Origin: Celeribacter neptunius
Lineage (GTDB): Bacteria; Pseudomonadota; Alphaproteobacteria; Rhodobacterales; Rhodobacteraceae
Reading direction: 5' to 3'
NCBI RefSeq assembly: GCF_900113955.1
Contig: NZ_FORH01000004.1
Span: 1 to 64,000 of the forward strand
Length of the DNA: 64,000 bases
Shown here piece after piece: positions 28,593 to 37,663 of the stretch. The number at the start of each line of letters is the position of its first letter. Position 1 is the stretch's first letter. The notes beneath the pieces were generated by a model. That model saw only the letters and a list, made by a program, of their open reading frames with translations, searched no databases and was not told the DNA's origin. A program made the position numbers and the translations under genes.

Positions 28593-29500
28593 TGGCCCGA
28601 CGCAAGAAGGGGCGCGCGGTTCACGGCTGGCTGGTCGTGGACAAGCCCGCCGGCATGACCTCGACCGCCGTTGTGAACAAGGTGCGCTGGGCTTTCGATG
28701 CGCAAAAGGCCGGCCATGCCGGTACGCTCGACCCGGAGGCGACCGGGGTTCTGGCCGTGGCGTTGGGCGAGGCGACCAAGACCGTGCCCTATATCACCGA
28801 AGCGCTGAAATGCTACCGCTTCTCGGTGCGTCTCGGACAGGCGACCAACACCGACGATGCCGAGGGCGAGGTGATCTCCGAGAGCGATGCGCGCCCGACA
28901 GATGACGAGATCGACGCGGCTCTGGCGCAGTTCGAAGGCGATATCATGCAGGTGCCGCCGAAATTCTCCGCCGTGAAGATCGACGGGGAACGCGCCTATA
29001 AACGCGCCCGCGACGATGAGGATTTCGAGATTGCCGCCCGCCCGCTCTATGTCGACGAGCTGAAATTCATCGAACGCAAGGATGCGGATCACGTCATTCT
29101 GGAAATGGTCTGCGGCAAGGGCGGCTATGTCCGTGCGATTGCCCGCGATCTCGGCGAGGCTCTGGGATGCTACGGCCATGTCGAATGGCTGCGCCGGGAA
29201 TGGTCCGGGCCCTGGGATGCCGACGAGGGCGTGTCGCTCGCGGAAATCGAAGAGCTGGCAAAAACCCCGGAGATCGACCAATTCCTGCGCCCGGTCGAAG
29301 AAGGTCTCGCCGATCTCGACGAGGTGATGTGCAGCCCCGATGGTGCGATGCGTCTGAGAAACGGCAACCCCGGCATGGTCTACCCGGCCGATGGCGTCGA
29401 ATATGGCGACGAGGTCTGGGGATCGTTCGAGGGCAAGCCGGTCGCCGTGGGCCAGTACAAGGGCGGGGAATTACATCCCTCGCGCGTGTTCAACCTCTGA
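28592..29500 (+). CDS. truB: tRNA pseudouridine(55) synthase
   Basis: 302 residues. [17 protein letters not shown] and [14 protein letters not shown] (catalytic Asp) are the TruB signatures; [16 protein letters not shown] and [14 protein letters not shown] follow, with a C-terminal PUA-like segment. It makes pseudouridine 55 in the T loop of tRNAs. The rbfA-truB order is the classical infB-region arrangement, but here rpsO and pnp come 2.5 kb later after four inserted genes. Confidence 0.96.
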   Translation: MARRKKGRAVHGWLVVDKPAGMTSTAVVNKVRWAFDAQKAGHAGTLDPEATGVLAVALGEATKTVPYITEALKCYRFSVRLGQATNTDDAEGEVISESDARPTDDEIDAALAQFEGDIMQVPPKFSAVKIDGERAYKRARDDEDFEIAARPLYVDELKFIERKDADHVILEMVCGKGGYVRAIARDLGEALGCYGHVEWLRREWSGPWDADEGVSLAEIEELAKTPEIDQFLRPVEEGLADLDEVMCSPDGAMRLRNGNPGMVYPADGVEYGDEVWGSFEGKPVAVGQYKGGELHPSRVFNL

Positions 29501-29560
29501 ACCCGCCATATCTTGCCCTGATCGCTTGAAAGCTCGGGGTAAAACCGGCATTCAAAGCCC

Positions 29561-30067
29561 ATGATCACACGCACCCATACCAAGGGCGACGCGCCCTCCA
29601 CCGCCGTCTACTCCGATTGCGAACACTACCGTTATTCTCTGGTCCGGACCTGGGAGCCCGAGGGGCGCAAGGCGCTCTTCGTCATGCTCAACCCCTCGAC
29701 CGCCACGGAAGTCCAGAACGATCCGACGGTGGAACGCTGTGAAAGACGGGCGCGGGCCCTGGGCTTCGGCGCCTTCTGTGTGACCAATATCTTTGCCTGG
29801 CGCGACACCGATCCGAGAAAGATGCGCGCCGCCACCGATCCGGTCGGGCCGGAAAATGACGCGGCGATTGCGGATTGGGCGCAATGGGCGGATCAGATCG
29901 TTTGTGCCTGGGGCACCCATGGCGCGCATCTGGGTCGCGGCGCGGCGGTGGAGACGCTGCTGCGCGGCACCGGGCGGGATCTCTATCACCTCGGCCTCTC
30001 GAAAGCCGGGCATCCGAAACACCCGCTCTATATCGCCTATAGCCAACAGCCGGAGCTCTGGCCCTGA
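29561..30067 (+). CDS. DUF1643 family protein
   Basis: 168 residues, soluble. Contains YRYSLVRTW, LFVMLNPSTAT, DPTVERCERRARALGFG, VTNIFAWRDTDP and IVCAWGTHG, the DUF1643 signature. Function is unknown; the conserved NPSTA and T-rich blocks suggest a nucleotide or nucleic-acid-related fold but this is inference only. It starts 60 bases after truB and converges with the RTX-type gene. Confidence 0.85.
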   Translation: MITRTHTKGDAPSTAVYSDCEHYRYSLVRTWEPEGRKALFVMLNPSTATEVQNDPTVERCERRARALGFGAFCVTNIFAWRDTDPRKMRAATDPVGPENDAAIADWAQWADQIVCAWGTHGAHLGRGAAVETLLRGTGRDLYHLGLSKAGHPKHPLYIAYSQQPELWP

Positions 30068-30087
30068 TCGGACTGGATCGGATCAGG
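30063..30087. terminator. Hairpin spanning two convergent stop codons
   Basis: CCTGATC (30063-30069) and GATCAGG (30081-30087) form a 7-bp stem with an 11-nt loop. Each arm contains the stop codon of one convergent gene (30065-30067 plus, 30083-30085 minus). No T-run follows on either strand, so termination is uncertain. Confidence 0.4.
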
Positions 30088-31393
30088 AGGTGAGCGCGGA
30101 AGGGCTGATCTCGACCAGAACATCGTCGACGGTGGCATGGGGCGAGCCGTAGAGCACCGCGACCACATCGCCATTGACGATCACCTGGCTCGAGGCCCCA
30201 TCCACGGTCTGGCTCACCTCGACATCGAGCGTGCCGGTGTAACTGTCATTCGGATCGAGCGTGATTCGCAGGAAATCTTCGCCCTCGGAGAAATCGGTGA
30301 TCTGGGCATGGCCGACGCCGGCATTGGCGTCGTAATAGAGCCAGAACGTGTCATCCCCCGCACCGCCGGCTGCGGTGTCCTCGCCATCCATGATCAGCGT
30401 GTCGTCGCCATCGCCGCCATAGAGCCGGTCGGCCCCATCATCGCCCGAGATCACATAGTCGGAGCCCGTGTCATCGCCGGCGTAAATCAGATCATCGCCG
30501 GCCCCGCCCGCGAGATAGGCCGTGCCGTCGCCGCCATAGATCACGTCATTGCCATCGCCGCCATCGACAATCGCCGCGTCATCGCCGGTGGCGATCACAT
30601 CGTCCCCGGCCCCACCGGTGACGAGATTGAGCGTGCCTTCGGTGTCGATATGTGCCGTGCCGCCCTCGTCCAGTGTGAGGGTGGCATCCGTGCCGCCCTG
30701 CATCGTGTCATCGGCCAGGACCAGCGTCTCCCCCGTATCGGAAAGCACATGCTCAACGGTCTCGCCGGTGGTTTCGCCCGTGGCCGCGGGAGTGTCATCG
30801 TCATTCGGCGCGATCGCGCCGAAATCGCCCAGCTCGTTCAAGGCATAGAGCGTCGTTTCACCGCTCTCGGGATCGAATATCGAGACCGAAATATCATCGG
30901 CGGGCAATGTATCATGCCCCAGGAAGGACAGGATGGTTTCGTCCTCGTCGGTGGCATAGGAAAGCGAGGTGCCGATCTCGGCCCCCTCCGCGTCGACCAG
31001 CGGCTCGACGATGAATTCGCCGGCGCCGCCATCGTTGACGTTCAAGGTGACGTGGTCGACATCCGCCTCGAAATCCGCGAACAAAGTCTCGCCGGAACCG
31101 AGCACGACCTCGTAATCATCCCCCGTCCCGGCATCGGTTTCCGCCGCATCCGCATCATCGACGGTCTCGCCGGTTGCAGTGTCGTCAGAGAGGAGATCGG
31201 TCTCGCCTTCATCGCCGGATGCATAGTCGAGCACATCGCCCGCGCCCTCGGCCGCCTGGCTGTCGTCGAAAGCCGCGTTCCCGGTCTCTTCGGACGCGTC
31301 CTCCTCCTCCGGCGTCTTGTCACCAAGCGCTGCGATATCTCCGATTGCGAATGCTGCCGGAACCAGTCCCAAGAGCGCCAAGGCCCATAACAT
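30083..31393 (-). CDS. RTX-type calcium-binding repeat protein with N-terminal hydrophobic segment
   Basis: 436 residues, extremely acidic. A short hydrophobic N-terminus (MLWALALLGLVPAAFA) resembles a signal peptide or membrane anchor and is followed by an Asp/Glu/Thr-rich stretch (about 20-100), an unassigned beta-rich region, and glycine/aspartate nonapeptide repeats at about 250-355 (GGDGNDVIYGGDG, GGAGDDLIYAGDD, GGDGDDTLIMDGED) that fold as a calcium-loaded beta roll. A C-terminal domain of about 80 residues ends in a run that could serve as a type I secretion signal. No type I secretion genes are adjacent. The ATG at 31393 has GAGG upstream. Confidence 0.82.
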   Translation of the reverse strand: MLWALALLGLVPAAFAIGDIAALGDKTPEEEDASEETGNAAFDDSQAAEGAGDVLDYASGDEGETDLLSDDTATGETVDDADAAETDAGTGDDYEVVLGSGETLFADFEADVDHVTLNVNDGGAGEFIVEPLVDAEGAEIGTSLSYATDEDETILSFLGHDTLPADDISVSIFDPESGETTLYALNELGDFGAIAPNDDDTPAATGETTGETVEHVLSDTGETLVLADDTMQGGTDATLTLDEGGTAHIDTEGTLNLVTGGAGDDVIATGDDAAIVDGGDGNDVIYGGDGTAYLAGGAGDDLIYAGDDTGSDYVISGDDGADRLYGGDGDDTLIMDGEDTAAGGAGDDTFWLYYDANAGVGHAQITDFSEGEDFLRITLDPNDSYTGTLDVEVSQTVDGASSQVIVNGDVVAVLYGSPHATVDDVLVEISPSALTS

Positions 31394-31578
31394 TTGCCCA
31401 CACCTCACACAAATCCATCCAAGTGTACCCTAAATGTTCTCTCTAGTTTGGAAAGGTAAATCTCCGGACAAGTTAATCTAAATATCTGTTAGGAAACATT
31501 AATTTTCAATCTCCAAGATTCGGTGTAGAAGGGAGTCGGGGGAGCGGCCCCCAATGACACCACAGCAAAGAGGCAGCC

Positions 31579-31869
31579 ATGGCGGAAGATCATTTTTCGC
31601 AGGATATCAAGGACCTGAAGGCGGAATTGGAGCGGCTGAACGGGCATCGTTTCATCCGGGTTCACAATTCCACCTGGCGGTTGGTCTGGTTTCAGTTCCT
31701 GCGCGGGCTGGCCTTCGGTTTCGGCTCCGTGGTGGGCGCCTCGATCGTCGTGTCGATCGTCGGCTTTATGCTCAACCAGATGGAAGTGGTGCCGATCATC
31801 GGCGACTGGGCGAAACAGCTGGCCGGTGAGATCATGCAGGATGCGCAGCAGATGGGCGCGGGTCAGTAA
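31579..31869 (+). CDS. DUF5665 small membrane protein
   Basis: 96 residues. A charged N-terminus (DIKDLKAELERLNGHR), then FIRVHNSTWRLVWFQFLRG and a long hydrophobic stretch (about 46-70, LAFGFGSVVGASIVVSIVG), then VPIIGDWAKQL. This fits the DUF5665 pattern. Probably an inner-membrane protein of unknown function. Ribosome site AGAGGCAGCC precedes the ATG. It lies divergent from the RTX gene across an AT-rich region (31394-31578). Confidence 0.75.
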   Translation: MAEDHFSQDIKDLKAELERLNGHRFIRVHNSTWRLVWFQFLRGLAFGFGSVVGASIVVSIVGFMLNQMEVVPIIGDWAKQLAGEIMQDAQQMGAGQ

Positions 31870-31949
31870 GACCGACCACAAGACCACCAAGGCGGGCATC
31901 CGCGCAGACAAAAGGCTTTCTTTTCCACAAGAATCCGGTTAAACGCGCG

Positions 31950-31976
31950 CATTCCTTGACCCCATGTCAGGGAATG
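31950..31976 (+). promoter_or_regulatory. Stem-loop in the rpsO upstream region
   Basis: CATTCCTTGAC (31950-31960) and GTCAGGGAATG (31966-31976) form an 11-bp stem with one G-U pair and a 5-nt loop, 72 bases ahead of rpsO. No T-run follows, so it is not a terminator. S15 autoregulates its own mRNA in many bacteria by binding leader structures; whether this stem is such a site is inference. Confidence 0.4.
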
Positions 31977-32047
31977 ACTCTCCAAGGGCCCTGCTGGACG
32001 ACATCCCGGCTTGCGCCATAACCCTTTGTTTTCGAAAGGAGACCCCG

Positions 32048-32317
32048 ATGTCGATCACTGCTGAAGAAAAAGCCCGCCTGATCAAGGAATTCGGTACCAA
32101 AGAAGGCGACACCGGTTCGCCCGAAGTTCAGGTTGCCATCCTGTCCTCGCGGATTGCCACGCTCACCGAGCACTTCAAAACCCACAAAAAAGACAACCAC
32201 GGCCGTCGCGGCCTGCTGATGATGGTTGCCCAGCGTCGTAAGCTGCTGGACTACGTCAAAGGCAAAGACCAGGCACGCTACCAGTCCCTCATCGAACGTC
32301 TGGGCCTGCGTCGCTAA
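32048..32317 (+). CDS. rpsO: 30S ribosomal protein S15
   Basis: 89 residues, the standard length, four-helix protein: [56 protein letters not shown]. It binds the 16S central domain early in 30S assembly. AAAGGAG precedes the ATG. It is followed by a strong terminator, so pnp downstream needs its own promoter or readthrough. Confidence 0.97.
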   Translation: MSITAEEKARLIKEFGTKEGDTGSPEVQVAILSSRIATLTEHFKTHKKDNHGRRGLLMMVAQRRKLLDYVKGKDQARYQSLIERLGLRR

Positions 32318-32365
32318 ACTCTTTTCGCAGCGCAGATCCGCTCTGCAAAGCGATGTGTGTTTGAA

Positions 32366-32398
32366 GATCCTCCGGGAAACCGGAGGATTTTTGCTTTT
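32366..32398 (+). terminator. Intrinsic terminator of rpsO
   Basis: ATCCTCCGG (32367-32375), a GAAA loop, and CCGGAGGAT (32380-32388), followed by TTTTGCTTTT. Confidence 0.9.
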
Positions 32399-32445
32399 CC
32401 GGGCACCTTGGTCGGGAAGCTCGCCCAGACCTCGATACCAGACGC

Positions 32446-33324
32446 TCAACGCGCCTTGTCGATCTGACGGATAAGATCGGCCAGTTTCTCTCCGATCACC
32501 CGGGAGCCCTTCTTCGACGGGTGGATCATGTCCACCCCGTGAAAGCTGCGGTCCCCCTCGGGCACGAGACGCGACAGGTCGAGGAAATAGACCCCGTCAC
32601 TCTGCGCCGCCATGGCGGACACCCGGGCTTCGAATTCGTCGCCCAGATCGCGGCAGGCATCGATCATGGAATCGACGCCGGGGCTGCGCAGATAGCCGAG
32701 ATAGACGACATTGGCGCCGGTCTGACGGATCTGATGCACCAGTCTCGGGATCTCGCCGCGCGTGCCGTCGGCGGCAATCATCCGCGCCATTTTGCGGTCG
32801 CATTTGTGACAGCCGCAGCCGAGCCAGAGATCGTTGCCACCGCCATTGATCACCACCCAATCGACCTTGTCGCCCCGGTACTGTTTGGAGATCTTCATCC
32901 CCATGGCGCCGGTGATCGGCAGGCCATAGATGATCCGGGCGCCGCCGATGGCGCGATTTTCCACCGGCTCGCCCAGAACAACGGAGAGCACATCGGCGAT
33001 CGAGGCCCCCGACACCCCGTGCCAGGCCATCATCGAATCCCCCAGCGTCAGAATGCGTGCGGTCGCAGCCGCCGACGCCGCCGGAGCGCCCTGGCTCTCC
33101 TGCGCTCCGTGTGCCGTCTCTGCCGTCTCTGCCACCTGTGCGGCCTCGCCGGCCCTGAGCGGATCTCCGATCAGGCTCACCGCCAGGGCGAGCACCAGGA
33201 ACAGGGTCGAAAGCCCCCCCGGGAACCGCCCAGAAAACAGCCCAGCAAACCGCGACGGCATCGGGAAAAACGCGGAGGACAGTTTTGGCCACACGCGACG
33301 CTTGCGGGATTGCACGGCAGTCAC
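32446..33324 (-). CDS. SGNH/GDSL hydrolase family protein, membrane-anchored or exported
   Basis: About 292 residues. A basic N-terminus and one hydrophobic segment (LSTLFLVLALAVSLIG) suggest an uncleaved anchor or long signal peptide. The hydrolase domain shows block I TLGDSMM, block III VINGGGNDLW and block V DMIHPS, giving Ser, Asn, Asp and His of the catalytic set. A cysteine cluster CGCHKC directly follows the GGND block, which could bind metal or form disulfides. The start is unclear: GTG at 33324 (GAGATGAG just upstream) is used; ATG at 33261 is possible. It is inserted, in reverse, between rpsO and pnp. Confidence 0.75.
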   Translation of the reverse strand: MTAVQSRKRRVWPKLSSAFFPMPSRFAGLFSGRFPGGLSTLFLVLALAVSLIGDPLRAGEAAQVAETAETAHGAQESQGAPAASAAATARILTLGDSMMAWHGVSGASIADVLSVVLGEPVENRAIGGARIIYGLPITGAMGMKISKQYRGDKVDWVVINGGGNDLWLGCGCHKCDRKMARMIAADGTRGEIPRLVHQIRQTGANVVYLGYLRSPGVDSMIDACRDLGDEFEARVSAMAAQSDGVYFLDLSRLVPEGDRSFHGVDMIHPSKKGSRVIGEKLADLIRQIDKAR

Positions 33325-33703
33325 CTCATCTCTCAAATGCGGCGGGACCGGAACAGGTGTTCCCCACCACAGGGTCTTGAATTGCTAAGCCCGGCCGCCG
33401 GTTCAGACGGCACAGCCCCCGGAAATCATGCCGGGTCTCATGGTCGCCGCCGGATCATCTCTGGAATTCCACCCCGCGAGCGCCGAGAGAAATACCCGGG
33501 ATCGGCCGGAAAATCCCCAATGCTTTGCGGCGCACGAAGTCTTTTACAAAACCCCGGAATTCCTGTATGGGCCAGTGCATCTGAGACGTAACGCAAAGAC
33601 CCCGGCGTTGTGAATAGAAGATATGGGGTCGGCGGCAATGGGGCCGCCACGCAAACGGGAGACGCGGGAGGGCCCGCGAGTGCTCCCAAACAGGATACGC
33701 TGA
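33325..33703 (+). promoter_or_regulatory. pnp upstream region with two tandem leader hairpins
   Basis: No gene is seen in this 379-base stretch. Close to pnp are two stem-loops: GGCGGC/GCCGCC (33631-33636/33643-33648), and a two-part stem GGGAG/CTCCC outside CGCGGG/CCCGCG (33657-33687). The second ends 5 bases before the AGGA ribosome site of pnp. In enterobacteria, pnp expression is controlled by RNase III cleavage of leader duplexes and PNPase itself; these hairpins could play that part. No convincing -35/-10 pair was found. Confidence 0.45.
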
Positions 33704-35836
33704 ATGTTCAACGAAGTTAAAAAATCGATCCAGTGGGGCGAAGAGACCCTCACGCTGGAAACGGGCAAGGTTGCCCGCCAGGCCGATGGCACCGTCATCG
33801 CCACCCTTGGCGAAACCTCGGTGATGGCCAACGTCACCTTCGCCAAGCAACAGAAAGAGGGCCAGGACTTCTTCCCCCTCACTGTTCACTACCAGGAAAA
33901 ATACTATGCCGCCGGCAAGATCCCGGGCGGCTTCTTCAAACGCGAGGCACGCCCGACCGAGAAAGAGACGCTCACTGCGCGTCTGATCGACCGTCCGATC
34001 CGCCCGCTGTTTGTCCCCGGCTTCAAAAACGAAGTTCTGGTGATGTGCACCGTGCTCAGCCACGATCTGGTCAATGACCCGGATGTGGTGGCGATGATCG
34101 CCGCCTCTGCCGCCCTGACCATCTCGGGCGCGCCCTTCATGGGTCCGATCGCCGGTTGCCGCGTCGGCTTCGAGGATGGCGAATACATCCTGAACCCGAC
34201 CGTCGATGACATGCAGGGCCTGCGCAACAATCCGGACCAGCGTCTGGACCTCGTCGTCGCCGGCACCAAAGACGCCGTGATGATGGTCGAATCCGAAGCC
34301 TACGAGCTGACCGAAGAGGAAATGCTCGGCGCCGTGACCTTTGCCCATGAGCAGATCCAGCCGGTCATCGACTGCATCATCGATCTCGCCGAAGAAAGCG
34401 CGAAAGAGCCGTTCGAATTCTCCGCGCCGGATTATTCCGCACTCTTCGAAGTGGTGAAAGCCGCCGGTGAAGAGCAGATGAAAGCCGCTTACGCGATCCT
34501 CGACAAACAGGAACGTGTGGCCGCCGTCTCTGCCGCCAAGGAAGCGATCAAAGCGACCCTGACCGAAGAGCAGCTCGAAGACGCCAACCTCGGCTCCGCG
34601 CTCAAAAAGCTCGAATCCACCGTGCTGCGCTCTTCCGTTGTGAAAGAGGGCAAGCGGATCGACGGTCGTGCATTGGATCAGGTGCGCCCGATCACCTGTG
34701 AGACCGGCCTTCTGCCGCGCACCCACGGTTCCGCCCTGTTCACCCGCGGTGAGACCCAGGGCCTCGTGGTCACCACGCTCGGCACCGGCGACGATGAGCA
34801 GATCATCGACGCGCTGCACGGCAACTTCCGCTCCAACTTCCTGCTGCATTACAACTTCCCGCCCTACTCGGTCGGTGAGGTTGGTCGTGTCGGCTCCCCG
34901 GGGCGTCGTGAGATCGGTCACGGCAAACTGGCATGGCGCGCCCTGCAGGCCGTTCTGCCCGCTGCCACCGACTTCCCCTACACGATCCGCGTGGTCTCCG
35001 AGATCACCGAATCGAACGGCTCCTCCTCGATGGCCTCCGTCTGCGGCGGTTCGCTGTCGATGATGGACGCCGGTGTGCCGCTCAAATCCGCCGTGGCCGG
35101 TGTGGCCATGGGCCTGGTGCTCGAAGACGACGGTGAGTTCGCCGTTCTGACCGACATCCTGGGCGACGAGGATCACCTCGGCGACATGGACTTCAAAGTG
35201 GCAGGGACCGAGAACGGCATCACCTCGCTGCAGATGGACATCAAGGTGCAGGGCATCACGCCCGAGATCATGAAGCAGGCTCTCGCTCAGGCGAAAGAAG
35301 GCCGCATGCACATCCTCGGCGAGATGAACAAGGCGCTTTCGGGTGCCGGCGAATTCTCCGCCCACGCCCCGCGCATCGAGACCATGCAGATCCCGACCGA
35401 CAAGATCCGCGAAGTGATCGGCTCCGGCGGCAAGGTGATCCGCGAGATCGTCGAAACCTCCGGTGCGAAAGTCGACATCAACGACGAGGGCATCATCAAG
35501 ATCGCCTCCGCCAATGGTGAGGCGATCAAGAAGGCTTACGACATGATCCACTCGATCGTGGCCGAGCCGGAAGAAGGCGTGGTCTACAAGGGCAAGGTCG
35601 TGAAACTCGTCGATTTCGGCGCGTTCGTGAACTTCTTCGGCAAACGTGATGGCCTTGTGCACGTGTCTCAAATCGAGAACCGTCGCCTGAACCATCCGTC
35701 CGACGTGCTCAAAGAAGGTCAGGAAGTCTACGTCAAGCTTCTCGGCTTCGACGATCGCGGCAAGGTCCGCCTCGGCATGAAAATGGTCGATCAGGAAACC
35801 GGCGAAGAGGTTGCTCCGGAGAAAAAAGAGGACTGA
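33704..35836 (+). CDS. pnp: Polynucleotide phosphorylase
   Basis: 710 residues. Two RNase PH domains (about 1-215 and 310-545) flank an all-helical linker; the second carries the phosphorolytic [14 protein letters not shown] and [15 protein letters not shown] (catalytic Asp). A KH domain ([15 protein letters not shown]) and an S1 domain ([16 protein letters not shown]) follow. A 3'-5' phosphorolytic exoribonuclease of the RNA degradosome. Codon choice is biased in the manner of highly expressed genes. AGGA lies 8 bases before the ATG. Confidence 0.97.
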   Translation: MFNEVKKSIQWGEETLTLETGKVARQADGTVIATLGETSVMANVTFAKQQKEGQDFFPLTVHYQEKYYAAGKIPGGFFKREARPTEKETLTARLIDRPIRPLFVPGFKNEVLVMCTVLSHDLVNDPDVVAMIAASAALTISGAPFMGPIAGCRVGFEDGEYILNPTVDDMQGLRNNPDQRLDLVVAGTKDAVMMVESEAYELTEEEMLGAVTFAHEQIQPVIDCIIDLAEESAKEPFEFSAPDYSALFEVVKAAGEEQMKAAYAILDKQERVAAVSAAKEAIKATLTEEQLEDANLGSALKKLESTVLRSSVVKEGKRIDGRALDQVRPITCETGLLPRTHGSALFTRGETQGLVVTTLGTGDDEQIIDALHGNFRSNFLLHYNFPPYSVGEVGRVGSPGRREIGHGKLAWRALQAVLPAATDFPYTIRVVSEITESNGSSSMASVCGGSLSMMDAGVPLKSAVAGVAMGLVLEDDGEFAVLTDILGDEDHLGDMDFKVAGTENGITSLQMDIKVQGITPEIMKQALAQAKEGRMHILGEMNKALSGAGEFSAHAPRIETMQIPTDKIREVIGSGGKVIREIVETSGAKVDINDEGIIKIASANGEAIKKAYDMIHSIVAEPEEGVVYKGKVVKLVDFGAFVNFFGKRDGLVHVSQIENRRLNHPSDVLKEGQEVYVKLLGFDDRGKVRLGMKMVDQETGEEVAPEKKED

Positions 35837-35857
35837 TCCTCACTCCATGGAAATAAG

Positions 35858-35888
35858 AAAGCCCCGCTTCTGGCGGGGCTTTTTGTTT
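35858..35888. terminator. Bidirectional terminator after pnp
   Basis: AAAGCCCCGC (35858-35867) pairs with GCGGGGCTTT (35873-35882); T-rich tails TTTTGTTT (plus) and TTTCTTATTT (minus), serving pnp and the convergent glycosyltransferase. Confidence 0.9.
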
Positions 35889-35919
35889 GGCCCTGTACGA
35901 GGGGCCGATCGCATGGGTC

Positions 35920-36813
35920 TCAGCTCTCCAAATACCACCGTTTCGCCGCCAGATCCTCGACGCTTTCGGCCTCGATCTGATCGACCTTGCGCATCACGCG
36001 GCGGTAGTGGTCCTTGGCGTCCTGGGTCATGTTCGAACCACGGGTGATCTTGGACATCAGCTCGGCATTCGAGCGGGTGTAATAGTGGTTCAGCTGGATG
36101 TGTTTTGCCGAGTAGAAAGACGGTGTCTTCCGGTCGCCGGCGGAGAGCCGATGCCCCCTGTCATTCGCGCTGCGCGTCGATCCGTCCGTCTCGATCGAAT
36201 GCACCTTGATCGCGGTGACATGGCAAGGGTCCACGATCATCTTGAAGTTGCACATGCCCTTCAGGGGACTCATCGGGTCCGGGTGACGGCGGGTGTAATT
36301 GGCGATGATCCCGCCCTCCGGCGGGTCCTCGAAACCGTTGCGGCCGAACATGTGCCAAGGCAGGGAAATATTCACCTCGCCCTCGAGATGCGCGAGGCAG
36401 TCGAGCAGCGTGCCCCCGGATTTCGGCACCAGGAATTCGTCGACGTCGATAAAGGACATCCAGCGGAACTGATCGCCGAAATTGCGCACCGCATGGGCAT
36501 AGGCCAGAACCTGATTGTGGATCTCGGCGCCGGTGACGCCATCGCGAAGCTTCTGGTTCCACGGGATCACCGTGACGTTCTGAACCCCGACGGCCGCGAC
36601 CAGTTGCACCAGCGTGCTGTCGGTCGAGCCATTGTCATAGACGTAGAAATGCCGCACCCCGGCCTTGCGATGGAACCGCGCCCATTCGGCGATATGGTCC
36701 TCTTCGTCGCGCACGATGAGCACGATCGCCAAGCCCTCCCGATCCGGCAGGGCCTTGGGCGGGTCAAGCGCGATACGCGAGATCGATTTTGTGCGGCGCA
36801 GGAAGGAAAACAT
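35920..36813 (-). CDS. GT92/GT2-like glycosyltransferase
   Basis: 297 residues, no signal peptide. LAIVLIVRDEEDHIAEWARFHRKAGVRHF begins the nucleotide-sugar fold (pieces: IVLIVRDEEDHI, EWARFHRKAGV), followed by YDNGSTDST and the metal-binding SFIDVDEFLVP. A late IQLNHYYTRSNAEL block matches DUF23/GT92 proteins. Probably transfers a hexose in surface polysaccharide or glycolipid assembly; donor and acceptor unknown. Single gene, between pnp and the peroxiredoxin. Confidence 0.82.
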   Translation of the reverse strand: MFSFLRRTKSISRIALDPPKALPDREGLAIVLIVRDEEDHIAEWARFHRKAGVRHFYVYDNGSTDSTLVQLVAAVGVQNVTVIPWNQKLRDGVTGAEIHNQVLAYAHAVRNFGDQFRWMSFIDVDEFLVPKSGGTLLDCLAHLEGEVNISLPWHMFGRNGFEDPPEGGIIANYTRRHPDPMSPLKGMCNFKMIVDPCHVTAIKVHSIETDGSTRSANDRGHRLSAGDRKTPSFYSAKHIQLNHYYTRSNAELMSKITRGSNMTQDAKDHYRRVMRKVDQIEAESVEDLAAKRWYLES

Positions 36814-36889
36814 GAAAAAACCCCATTCGCGAACAGCTTAGAAAAGTTTTCCGTCCGCGAACAGGGTGATTTTTAGCGAGCGTTAACGC

Positions 36890-37543
36890 TTACTTCGGGT
36901 CTTTGACGAAGCGCAGATAGGGCAGTTTCACTTCGACGTCGCCGAATTTCGCGGCGGCTTCATCGTCGGTGAGCGACAGGGCGGCGATCACGTCCTGACC
37001 CGTGGTCCAGTTCGCCGGCGTGGCGAGCGGCACACCATAGGTTTTCTGCAGACCGTCGAGCGCGCGCAGCACTTCGGCGAAGTTGCGGCCCACCGACATC
37101 GGGTAGGTCATGATCAACTGCACTTTCTTGTCCGGCGAGATGATGAAGACCGAACGCACGGAAGCGGAATCCGCGGCGGTGCGGCCATCCGGCAGATAGG
37201 CTTCGGCCGGCAGCATGTCGAAGGCCTTGGAGACGGCCAGATCGGTGTCGGCGATGATCGGGAAACCGGCTTTGGCGCCCGCGAAACCTTCGATATCGGC
37301 TTTCCATTCGACGTGCTCTTCAGCACCATCCACGGAGAGGCCGATCACCTTGGTGCCGCGCTTTTCCCACTCAGCCGCAAGTTGTGCCACGGCGCCGAAT
37401 TCGGTGGTGCACACCGGGGTGAAATCTTTCGGGTGCGAGAACAGGATGGCCCAGCTGTCACCGATCCAGTCGTGGAAGGTGATCTCGCCCTGATCGGTCA
37501 TGGCGGTGAAGTTCGGGACGATGTCGTTAATGCGAAGACCCAT
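36890..37543 (-). CDS. Peroxiredoxin (Prx6 / 1-Cys type)
   Basis: 217 residues. The peroxidatic Cys is in HPKDFTPVCTTEFG (about residue 46), preceded by the Thr of the PXXX(T)XXC motif; the C-terminal half (LRALDGLQKTYGVPLATPANW) is the Prx6-type dimer arm. It reduces peroxides in the cytoplasm. The ATG at 37543 follows AAAGGAG. An Irr-like dyad overlaps the promoter, pointing to haem/iron-dependent control. Confidence 0.93.
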   Translation of the reverse strand: MGLRINDIVPNFTAMTDQGEITFHDWIGDSWAILFSHPKDFTPVCTTEFGAVAQLAAEWEKRGTKVIGLSVDGAEEHVEWKADIEGFAGAKAGFPIIADTDLAVSKAFDMLPAEAYLPDGRTAADSASVRSVFIISPDKKVQLIMTYPMSVGRNFAEVLRALDGLQKTYGVPLATPANWTTGQDVIAALSLTDDEAAAKFGDVEVKLPYLRFVKDPK

Positions 37544-37578
37544 GGTCAACTCCTTTGAAAAAGTGCGTAGTCCAAGAA

Positions 37579-37595
37579 GTTAGATACATTCTAAA
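37579..37595 (-). promoter_or_regulatory. Irr-like iron control element (ICE) upstream of peroxiredoxin
   Basis: GTTAGAT-ACA-TTCTAAA on the plus strand, against the ICE consensus TTTAGAA-N3-TTCTAAA: one half perfect, the other 5 of 7. On the minus strand a plausible -10 (TATCTA) falls within it. Irr is the haem-responsive Fur-family regulator of Rhizobiales and Rhodobacterales. Site at 36-52 bases before the ATG. Binding is inferred from motif match only. Confidence 0.5.
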
Positions 37596-37663
37596 TTCTG
37601 GATTTCCACCCTGTTTCCGGTAACCGCGACAAATTTGCTCGGGTTTACCCGCCTGGGCGTTTC

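Noticed and set aside
30360-30640. Tandem DNA repeats resembling a CRISPR or VNTR
   Set aside because: They encode the glycine/aspartate nonapeptides of the RTX beta roll; irregular and in frame.
33455-35695. 746-codon open frame antisense to pnp
   Set aside because: Long shadow frame caused by GC-rich third positions of pnp; His/Gly/Asp-rich composition typical of antisense frames.
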